64,000 nt of DNA from Tomocerus qinae (lineage: Eukaryota > Arthropoda > Collembola > Entomobryomorpha > Tomoceridae), in contig CM034549.1 of NCBI GenBank assembly GCA_020055645.1, positions 744,001-808,000 of the forward strand. Reading direction: 5' to 3'. Made by a program: the position numbers and the translations under genes. The first letter of the stretch is position 1; each line of letters opens with the position of its first letter. The notes under the pieces are model-generated. The model was given only the letters and a program-made list of their open reading frames with translations, did not search any database and was not told the origin of the DNA. Below are positions 54,730-64,000 of the stretch, piece by piece.

Positions 54730-55619
54730 GTATATCTACTATACTTATATATATCATGCACTATATATACACATACCTACACTGTCTAATGGAATTCAGT
54801 AGACAAAATGTTGCATTGCATTCACTTTTGGGCATCCGGAGAAAGTCCGTCGGATACTTTCTTTCTCCGACCCATCGACTTGTGCATTCATATGTTACTT
54901 TCTCCTATTCCACACCATTAAATATCTAATGGGCTTCTCAAACATTCCTACGCAACAGTGATTGACGGCTACATAACTTGTGCATCCAACATCCTCCCAC
55001 CCTTTTAACATACTATGCACTCTCCTTGAGGAAATAGGATATAACTTGTTATAAGTTCAAATTTTCTTACGGGACTTTCTCTACTGAACCCACCTGATGC
55101 GAGGGAGGAAAACGGGAGGCAAGAAAACAGTTTATTTGCCTAGGGTGTATGTATGTTTTATGCATGGAATTTGTCGTCAAAATGAGTTACGTACATGCGC
55201 ACATGCGAATTATTGCTATACATGATTTCTTCCCATGCATGACGCATGTATGTATGTATCTATACTCTATACCTATCTACGCTATGGGCTTTGCGGCTTT
55301 TTGTTGCAATGCTCATTGCAACGAGTATACAATGCATAATTCACAAAATAAAAAGTCCAATATGAGTGAGCTTATTTCGAAATTAAACAATGTTAATATT
55401 ATGCATATAATCATTTTGAAATTCAGCAATAGTACCGGGGGAATAATATTACATAAAACAATAAAACTAAGAGCCCATATTTTTAATAAACAATCGCACT
55501 CCAATCTCCACTCTTTGAGAGTATAAGGTATGTATAAAAATGCTTAAAAAAGGGCGTGAGAGTGAGAGTCGAGTCATTAAAAATATGGGCCTAAGGCTCC
55601 TGTGTCCGAAGAGCGGGAA

Positions 55620-55802
55620 GTAGATCGTATCTAGAAATTTGTTCAAAGGAGGGGGGGCGCAACCAAAAATAATGACAAAAATAAGATATATTTGCAAGAA
55701 AAATTGCAATTTTTAGCCTTTTTTGAGAAAAAAACTTCTCTTTTCTCTGATTTAGTGGGGGGGCGCTGCGCCCTCCCCCCGCCCCCTACTGAATACGTGC
55801 TT
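55620..55802. mobile_element. hAT-type MITE of the CAAGCACGTAT family, degenerate
   Basis: Left end GATCGTATCTAGAAATTTG and right end ACTGAATACGTGCTTG, with the family's G-rich and GGGGGGGCGCTGCGCCC segments in between. No clear target duplication. Confidence 0.6.
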
Positions 55803-57236
55803 GGTGGAGGCAATTGACGATTCGAAGAAGTTGCTTTTAATAAGGTAACTTTGATCAATTTCAGCTTATATAAGTGATTCAAATATTCCTGAAAAGAAAA
55901 GGTAAAAAAATATGTACCTGCCAAGATTTAACCCAGGCAGATCTCTGGAACTAGCTTAGGCAAATGAGAGACATCATTTGAAAGCTCAACTTACCATAAT
56001 AATTGATTAATGTTTGATGAAGATAGATTGAAGATAAGTTGACCAAAATAATAATCAAAAATAAAAAGTGATATCAAGCAATTCAGAATTTTGTTCAAAT
56101 TTCAAGGTTTTTCCTTGCCACCAAAAATGACATTTTTAAATAAAAGTTTCACAGCCCTCCTTGGAATTGTTTGGAGATTTTTTCACCGATTATTGTTACG
56201 ATCTGATTTACATAATTTGCTTTCCTTCTTCATGTGGTCCCAAAAACTTTAATTTCAGATTCATTTTTTGAACCTCTTGATGCCAATTGAAATTGATCAA
56301 AGTAACCTCCACTGGCTACACCATTTCTTGTTCTTCAGATATAGGAGACATTTACCCATGCAACACACAGTACATGGCAACTTTTACATTCTGCGTGTAT
56401 ACGGAAGAATGTGATGAAAAATAAATAGTGGAATGACCTTGTTTTACTTATGACATGAATAAATAGGAGTGATAAGTGTCAGCTTTCAACCTTAAATAAC
56501 TCTCCTCTCGAAAAGGTTAAGAGCACTAGAAACTCAAATGGAATCGAGAATATTCCAATTTGTACCATCTTCCACCCAAATAGACCAGATGCACACTTTA
56601 CACACAAAATAGATTTCTGCTCGCTGTTGGGCTGTGGACACTCAATCTCCAGAACAATTTGATTAACCATGTAAATTTTGGATAAGGGTGAGTAAGGCTT
56701 CTTCCAAGTGGAAAAGCCTCGACGTTTGGATTGCAGAAGAAGTTTATTGATAGCCATTGCAATATGTAGAATGAAGACTTGCCCTTCTTCTGCCACTGCC
56801 CTACATTCTATCACAGCCTACATTTATGAAAACTCCCATTTTACAAATCTAATTTAGAACGCCAAAATTTATGAAATTATTTTCGCACAGATTATATGAC
56901 ATCGCAAATTGTGCAGAAATGCCCCAAAAATGTGTGGTTATATTTCACAGTAAGCGTTTTCCCTTGATCTATCAATCGTGTGTATGCGTATGTGACATAC
57001 TCATTGCTGAAAATTTTTTAACTTCCATTAAAGTACATAATTTACATTGTTTTGCAACAGTAACAATTAGTAATTTGAATTTTATGGACTCCTTAATATA
57101 TAAGTCATTAATTACAAAAGATAAGAATGATAAAAGAATGGTAACGCTCCTTTTTAGATATTTTCACATGAATATCCTGTATATATGTTCTATTACGATT
57201 TCAGAGGAACCTTCTCGCCCCAAGATTGGTTAGTTC

Positions 57237-57579
57237 CAGTGTTAGACTAGCCACTGGCTAGTGATTATAATGGTAGTGTAGTGGCTATAATGGCCTAGTG
57301 GCTGGCTAAAATGTTTGTTGGCCAATGGCCTAAAATGGCTAAAAAAATATCTCAATAAAGCAAATTTTTCCAACTATTGAAATAAAAAGTATTTTAAGCG
57401 TTCAAAAGTTGATCTAACTCCAGTTTGGATACATAACATTTATGGATACACACATTTTAAACTCAAAGATAAGTAAAAGTACTTTTTAGGAGGAGTATTA
57501 CTAGTAGTGTATGGTATTTTTAGCCATTTAAGCCAGTCCGCTGGCTAAAATGTAAAAAGCCGGCTAAAATAAAACACAG
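57237..57579. mobile_element. hAT MITE of the GGCTAAAATGG family
   Basis: Begins CAGTGTTAGACTAGCCACTGG and ends GCCGGCTAAAATAAAACACAG. Flanks GTTAGTTC (57229-57236) and GTTAGTTT (57580-57587) differ at one base. Older than the 38 and 42 kb copies. Confidence 0.8.
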
Positions 57580-58753
57580 GTTAGTTTACAGTGTATTAAT
57601 GGAACGCGTTATATTTCAAATCCTTTCCAACCTGACCTAGCTACACAGAATTGGTGTAATGGTAATACATTTATTAGACTAGAAAGAACAAGCGAGTCTG
57701 AATATCTTGCTTGCCTCCAACGTTTTGATAGCGGATTCAAAAATCATATTTGGGGTAGTGGGTAATATATAGAAAGAAAAATTGTTTTCAAAAAAGGAGA
57801 AAGTAAGGGTCAGAGTTTTATGAAATTGTCTTTGTGTGAGCTTGCTCACAAGGCTTACCTTTTCGAATGAATGCCTTTGGGTAAGTTATCGGCTTTTAGT
57901 ATATATCTGATAATGTAATGCTTTGAACGTATGTATATTGTTGTTCGATAAATAATGAAGTGTATCAGGGGAGGAGTATGTTTAAAGGTCAGGCCATGTC
58001 AATTGGTGTAGCTGGTGTGTAACATACGTACAAGTGGCACTCGCTGCTGTGTTGTATTTTGGAGTGCATGGTAGTTGTATTTGTAAATGTATATTCACAT
58101 GCACGGCTTTGCTGCCTATACTTATATGTTGTGTGTATGGGATGAATTTGTACATGTATTTCCATGTATTGTATGGGACGATCATGTTGTGTGCTGAGGG
58201 AATTATCCATGTTTGTAGTTCTGGTGGAGTCAAGTCTGAGTGTTTGTAAAGCAGAGAGAGATCCGAGTGCTTCGTCCATTACAAGAGAGCAAAGAGCAGT
58301 AAATTTAAAGTGTAGTGTAGAATGGAGCTAGAGTGCATGGAGTAGTACAGTAGGAGGCTCGGCTGGCTAGAGAGAGATAGTGAGTACATGGAGTAGTAGT
58401 GCATATTACATTACATTATGTGCATACGTCTGCATAAATGAATACAAGTGACTCACTCCCTCCATTCCACCCAATTGCTCCACCATATGTTCCACAATCT
58501 ATCCTAACAATAAAATATATTTACCTACACTAACAACAGGGTTCATCCATCTATTTAAACACAACAACCTCGCTTTAAAAAATATTTTTTTAAACTATTT
58601 CAAACCCGCCAAATTAAAATGTTTTTGCATTCTAATTTCTGGCGCTTTTTAAGGCCATGTGGGGATTTTGTTTGGTAGACGAAGGAGTATTTACCACTAT
58701 GATCCTCATAATAAGTGGACATGACTCTCGTCTTGCATAGTAGGCACAGTAGG

Positions 58754-59114
58754 CAGTGTCTTATTTTAGCCAGCCTGCTAGCTATAATGGCCTACAATGA
58801 TATAAAATGGCCTAGTGGCTAAAATACTAACACTACTAGTAATATTCCTCCCGAAAAAGTAGTCCCCAACTACCTTTTATTTTAAAATGTATCCAAAATG
58901 AATTTAGATTAACTCTTGAACTCTTAAAATGTAATTTTAATGCAATAATTGGATTTAATTACTTTAATTTAATAATTGGAAATAAATGGAATTAATAGCT
59001 TTTACTAATTTTTTATAGCCATGATACGATAGGCCATTTAAGCCACTGCCCAACCCCAAACAAACATTTAGCCATTGGCCAACAAACATTTTAGCTACTA
59101 GCCAACAAATACTG
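58754..59114. mobile_element. hAT MITE of the GGCTAAAATGG family, diverged
   Basis: Begins CAGTGTCTTATTTTAGCCAG and ends TAGCCAACAAATACTG. Flanks ACAGTAGG and ATAGTGGG share 6 of 8 bases. The interior shares ATGGCCTAGTGGCTAAAAT and the AGTAATATTCCTCC/GGAGGAGTATTACT block with the 57237 copy. Confidence 0.7.
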
Positions 59115-59646
59115 ATAGTGGGTAATAGTTACCTACACTCTGTAGTTAGTCCGTCTTTGCCATACATTACAGAAATTTTTAAAACCAGAAATACCATAGA
59201 CCACTTGGGTACATGATTGCGTACAATAAAACCAAAAATTTTACTAAAATCCTCAAAATTTTCAATGCTTTGAAGTGGCTTCCATGCTTATCTTTAAAAT
59301 GTTAATACATTCTGAATCTGACAACCCAATTACTGTTCGCTCAGCCATTTCACGAATTTGTGTTTTATCGAATACCCAACTACTCTCTTAAGTCAGTTTA
59401 TGCTGCAACACATATATTCTAAATATAGAACCCTGGGCACGTTGTGCATTTTATATACCTATAAAATATACAGTGTGTCCAAAAACTCGTCTCCCTCTAT
59501 GTAGGATTTGTCCCAACGTTCAGTTAAACTGTGTTGGTTAGTGGTGACAGCACAGGTAGATTTGGGTGAAAGTTGCATATTATGGAGTTAGAAGGTCCCG
59601 TTCTTTGCCTATTACATTCGTGTATGTAATTTCATCTGGGATACTG

Positions 59647-59970
59647 ATAGTCAAATTCTACATCGCTACTCAGACTTCACTTCAAGTCTAACTTTAGTAA
59701 GGGTTGATTCAAGTCAAGTTGAAGTCCAAGTAGGGGTGGTATTCATGAAGCCCACTTGACGAAGTTAGACTTCAAAATTATTTTGTATTGAAATTTGAGC
59801 GGGAGTTTCAAAAATTTGTCAAGCTCAAGTCAAGTGCCAAGGTAGGTCTGGAGGTACCTTAGAACTTGACTTCAAGTCATTACTCAAGTGAATCCTGAAT
59901 ACGACTTGGGACTTGAAGAGTAAGTGAAGTTCCGATTGAAGTCTGAGTAGCGATGTAGAATTCGACTGTG
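59647..59970. mobile_element. Hairpin MITE with 31-bp ends
   Basis: AGTCAAATTCTACATCGCTA (from 59647) and its inverse ending TAGAATTCGACT (59970) differ by one base over about 31 bp. Inside, ACTTGACTTCAAGT-type palindromic motifs repeat. No gene. Confidence 0.8.
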
Positions 59971-61156
59971 AGTGGGGTGGGTGGGCATCAATGTAATATA
60001 GCGTCCAACTTAATGGCAACACGACCGAATTAATTTTAGTCATTTCAAGTAACCAGCCTACTCTGCCCATTAAGGATTTTGTATGTAGTGAAAGTCCTCC
60101 AAACCTATATAATTATTATAATTAGTGTGATTTCCATTTCTACTTCCAGCTCTGCTGCTAATTAAAGCATCACACCTGTGCACTCTACAGGCTCCCATGC
60201 ATTTCATTCAGTCCACCTATTTCAGTTCACAATCACCCACTTCAAAAACTCTAAACTAGCTAGATTTGTCCATTCCTATGCTTTCAGATCTTACAACTAT
60301 TCAGAGTCTCCTCCGTACAATACTACACTTTCTGTCTGTCTGTCCTTACTCGTTGAGCTACACCCTTCAAATTTTCAGAGCCCAATCTAGAGGGGAATAG
60401 GACCACTGAGTTTTTTAACGCAAATACATGCATCCCCAGAGGTGGGATAATTAAAAATAAAATAACTCAAATTGGATGTAACTTCAGCTAATCAGCTACC
60501 TTACAAAATCATGCCTCACATCAGTTAATTGGAAATCGGAAGTGATCAGGGACAGTATACTATAATTATAATAGACAACAGTCTGAGTGGATGGAGAGGT
60601 AGGGGAAACAGTAAAAATCGCTATAGATTTGGTTTGTTCGTTGCATTCGAAAGCTAATAACGTTCTAAACCACTTCTAAACCGTCAGTTGGAGGTCAAAG
60701 GCACAGACAAAATTGGAGTGCTTGTAAATACAGATGCAATTTATTTTAAATCATATCATATCAAGGTTTTATTGTCACACTTTGTTCAGCCGGATACAAG
60801 TCTTGCTGTTTTCCAGCAAGGGTAATACATTGATTTGAACTATACTTTAAGGTTTTGGTAATAATTATAGTCCTAGTAAACATAGCATAATTACAAATAG
60901 TACAGTTTGCAATTTTCGGAGACTCATTTCGAAAACCCCTAAATTTAGGCTAAAAAAGTAAAAAACTAGTCCCGTTTCTACCATTTTTCCTAGTAGTAGT
61001 TTTTTTTTCTCAACTGACATTTTGAGTTTTGATAGTAGTTATACCGTTTCTTCCAATTTTTCTTATTGGGAGATAGCCTAACCCAAGATGCCTCCATTAA
61101 CCAGAAGGAATTTTAATAGAATTGGAGGAGGGAATCCAACTTATTTCTTATGACTC

Positions 61157-61261
61157 AGGGCCGTATTGTGAACCTCGTCTTAAGTGCTGAAGGCTCCTCA
61201 GGACGTCCAAAATACGTGGACGGCTTCTTATGAATATAAGACGACTGTCATAATACGGGCC
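61157..61261. mobile_element. Short MITE bounded by GGGCCGTATTGTGA inverted repeats
   Basis: AGGGCCGTATTGTGAACC and CTGTCATAATACGGGCCT are imperfect inverted repeats about 70 bp apart, with internal GTCTTAAGTGCTGAAGG and CGTCC motifs. Confidence 0.5.
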
Positions 61262-62944
61262 TCTGTCTGTGAGTCAGTGATCATCGTATCGTAGTAATTT
61301 TGTCATGCGCATACAGTCAGAGAAAGTCCAGCACACGCGGGCTTCGAAAACTGATTAAAAGTTTATGATAACCATAGAGTGTAAATTTCTACGAAATAGC
61401 TTGATGCTAACATTTTTGTTACAAATTGACTATTTTTAAAAATGTGCCTACCTCAACAAAACTCAACTATAGACTTACAATGTTACAATATTACTTTATT
61501 ACTCTAATAACTAAATAACCTTCGTAAACCAGCAGTTTACGAAGGAATTTGTACTAGTAGGGGCCTTGAATATGAGATATATGGATGGATGGAGGGATCA
61601 GTAAATATAAAATATTTAGATCATATTTCAGTTTTTTCAAATATTTCATTTTTCAGGGAAAATTCATTGAAGTATAAAATGAATAGTTAGTAGTTGTTAT
61701 GTTCTACTTGTATAAAGACGATGGAGGGGAGGAGTGGAAGATAGGGAATTAGAGTTGGTTTGTGTAAATGTGGTGTTTGTAGTAGAGGTGGGAGTACAAA
61801 AAAGAGTAATCTGGGCTGTTTGTAGTCAGTTCTGGATCGGAAACGGTGGAGGGAATGCTTTATTTATTACAATAGTACAAGGAATGTAGGCAGGACGAGG
61901 AATTCAAACAAAAGAAAGCGAATTATGAATATTTTATTTACATTCTCCTCTTCTAATACAATCCACCAAGAAAGCTCACTTCTCTCTCTCAAATGTAAAT
62001 GGCCTAACGAATAAAAGGCAAGAAGCACGCTTTATTATCTCATATCTATACATCACATACTCCTACAACCCTGCACCAAAAAAAGTCAAAGGGGCACGCG
62101 AAAATGTCAGTGAAATTATTTTTGGCATTTCAACTGACACGAATAAAATATTTGTACTGTATTTGATTTTTTCAAAGCAAAATTTATTGATATCTTTATG
62201 CCATTTTTTTTAATTTTTAAAGAATATGGAATATATTTCAATAAATTCAGGAATTTATTTCAGAGAAATATTTCAAATACAATGTCTGCTCACCTCGCAG
62301 CATTTACCGTCGTTGGCTACGACTTCATCCATGACCAATATCATCGTCAAACATGGAAGCAGTTACATTCCAATTGGAAAGCGTGTAACAATACAGTGGT
62401 AGTCAAAATTCATTAAAATAAGGCTGAAAGGAAATATTTATAACTCAAGATGTATTGATTTTTGTTCATGAACCGTCCCCCGAATACGGAAACTGAAAGC
62501 AGATCTCAGATTCTCCTTTCGGACGGACGGGGGATATTATTATGCTAATTCCACGAAGCACCTGCACCTCTTCTGTCCTTCATATACGCGCTTCGTAACT
62601 TGTTTTGCCGCCGTTTGTTCATATTTCCATTGTCGCCTGTTGTATACTGGATAGTATAGCATCAGTCCAAGTTTGTATTATGGAGAGATATGGTGGTCCA
62701 CATTATAATACAGCCAATATTGATACCAAAAAAAGGCTACCAGATGACATAAATTTTTATTTCAACGAAATGTATAATAAAAATAAATTATAAATAAATA
62801 ATAATTAAATAAACGAAAAATTTAAAGGAAAAATTTTAAATTAATGAAATACAAATAAATACTTATATACGTCTCTTTCAAATATTTCAAAAAATGTTTC
62901 ATATTTATTTCCGAGAAATATTTTAAGTGCCATAACGAGCTAAC

Positions 62945-63560
62945 GGGCGTACAGATCTGTCTAGTGGTTCCACATTCCACAGCCGCTTCTTAGGCTGAGG
63001 TCTGGAGTTCGAATCTCTGGAACACTTCAGGTCTAAAAGATAGTCTGTAGTTGAGAACCGTAAACCGTTATTGCCGTATATTTGTTATTAGCATTGATTT
63101 GCTTATCTCAGTGATTGTCTATCAATGCCCTGACGGTGGTATATGGTGGATGTTCGGTTGCGGTTGGTTTGTATAAATATACGTGCTACGAGTTCTACCT
63201 AGCACAAGTCGAAGTCTGAAAAATGTGATTTACATTACGGGATAAGGTGGGTTGAAGTCAATAAGTGATTTGTCTGTTGTCACTGGCGGTCGGCTTACAA
63301 GTCCCGGGCCCTCTCTGCCCTCTGATTGCCGACCAGATCGAGTCGTTCTATCACTTTGTTCAGTACTTCTCAATTATAAGTCTCATCGTGTAGATCTGTA
63401 CACTTCAGTAAAGTTGTTCCGGGAGTCACTGCAAATAAGCCCTCGCGCCTTGAGCGGTAGTGTAGCTCTACTAATAAATAGTGGATGTCATACTCTCCCT
63501 CTAACACACACACGTGTCGGTCTACCAATCACGTAGTATAGAGATGTCTGACGAGACGTG
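62945..63560 (+). mobile_element. Probable tRNA-derived SINE
   Basis: An A-box-like sequence (CTGTCTAGTGGTTCCAC, from 62959) and a B-box-like sequence (GAGTTCGAATCTC, near 63005) are spaced as in the internal RNA polymerase III promoter of tRNA genes, followed by an unrelated body. A proper cloverleaf with paired acceptor stem is not evident, so it is not a functional tRNA. The body length and 3' tail are uncertain. Confidence 0.4.
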
Positions 63561-63919
63561 TATAAATACTATATTTTTGTCCTCTGCTATTTAACAGGAG
63601 AATGTGTTGTAACATTTAGTGTGTGCTTGTTCGGAATGTTTTTCGGGGGACGTTGGGTTCCCGGGTTATGGTAGTTGGAGCAGAGGTGGGTTAAAAGAGG
63701 TTGATAATGTATGCACAGAAGAATACATAAGGAAAAGTTTATTACTCGGCGGGGCATTTCTCGACTCTCGACTGAACTATACTTACATACTCCGAGAGTG
63801 TAGAGTGCAGACGGTGTACAATTAAGTGTATGTGTATTTATGTATGCACCACCAAAATGCACTCGCAACTCTCCTAAATGTACTATCATTTTACTACTAC
63901 ATACTGTACATACTTACCT

Positions 63920-63951
63920 ACCCAACTACAGAGTGCAATCTGTAGTTGGGT
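63920..63951. repeat. 12-bp-stem hairpin
   Basis: ACCCAACTACAG (63920-63931) and CTGTAGTTGGGT (63940-63951) around AGTGCAAT. Possibly the edge of another inverted-repeat element cut by the window end. Confidence 0.7.
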
Positions 63952-64000
63952 AAGTAGAAGTAGTAGTAAGTTTTAGAGGAGTGCCTCGAGTGGGGCACTC

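Larger units (their letters stand above)
54730..64000 (+). other. Presumed Ddr intron 5 and beyond, no further exon recognised
   Basis: After the donor at 54730 I find no sequence like a transmembrane or kinase exon. Named elements are listed separately. Stretches 54730-55615, 55810-57200, 57590-58750, 59120-59640, 59975-61150 and 61270-62940 show only AT-rich unclassified sequence. Confidence 0.55.

Noticed and set aside
56339..56420. Possible next Ddr exon after the acceptor TTCTTGTTCTTCAG (DIGDIYPCNTQY in the right phase)
   Set aside because: A stop follows soon and there is no good donor before it. Similarity to the DDR juxtamembrane region is not evident.
57204..57227. Possible 24-bp microexon (EEPSRPKI) ending at GTTAGT
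   Set aside because: The donor coincides with the target duplication of a hAT MITE, and such a short match cannot be supported without transcript data.
59462..59500. Mariner-like terminus CAGTGTGTCCAAAAACTCG
   Set aside because: No matching inverted end or TA duplication was found nearby.
62945..63025. Functional tRNA gene
   Set aside because: A- and B-box-like sequences are present but no acceptor or anticodon stem pairs properly. Interpreted as a SINE head instead.

Overview
The window is eukaryotic nuclear DNA, AT-rich and dense in transposons, most likely from an arthropod. The support for that is a discoidin-domain receptor gene with canonical GT/AG splice sites, a BEL/Pao retrotransposon, many hAT-type and Mutator-type non-autonomous elements, Helentron-like elements, and repeat units that carry the arthropod telomeric motif TTAGG. 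The species cannot be told from the sequence. I saw no bacterial genes, rRNA or functional tRNA.

One host gene can be supported. Five + strand exons (460-615, 3867-4014, 27118-27444, 50356-50489, 54519-54729) encode the C-terminal part of the collagen-binding discoidin domain and the following discoidin-like domain of a discoidin domain receptor tyrosine kinase (Ddr). Splice phases agree at every junction (0, 1, 1, 0, then 1 out), giving 325 codons plus one base in 54 kb. The signal peptide and start of the discoidin domain lie upstream of the window. The transmembrane and kinase exons were not found and presumably lie downstream. Two introns are about 23 kb each; almost everything else here is transposon and satellite DNA inside Ddr introns.

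Intron 1 (616-3866) holds a hAT-like relic split by a Mutator-like element (1227-2352) with a 9-bp target duplication and a SWIM/AT-hook transposase remnant. Intron 2 (4015-27117) holds a LINE remnant, two Helentron/DINE-like elements with 40-bp minisatellite cores, the first split by a BEL/Pao element (11347-18476) with apparently identical 672-bp LTRs, then hAT MITEs, 20-bp arrays and a hAT-like element built around an 18-bp minisatellite (25440-26451). Intron 3 (27445-50355) holds a 2.85-kb array of a 21-bp unit, an AT-rich array, nested hAT elements, a Mutator-like element with TTAGG-bearing 29-bp repeats inside a LINE remnant, and several hairpin elements. Intron 4 (50490-54518) holds a 1.94-kb hAT-type element that itself carries a snap-back structure with two 360-bp arms around a 64-bp array. 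The last 9 kb holds more hAT MITEs, hairpin MITEs and a probable tRNA-derived SINE.

The recurring theme is that minisatellites sit inside non-autonomous DNA transposons with clean target duplications (18, 29, 40 and about 64 bp units, in four unrelated families), so cut-and-paste or rolling-circle elements appear to be the vehicles spreading short satellites through this genome.
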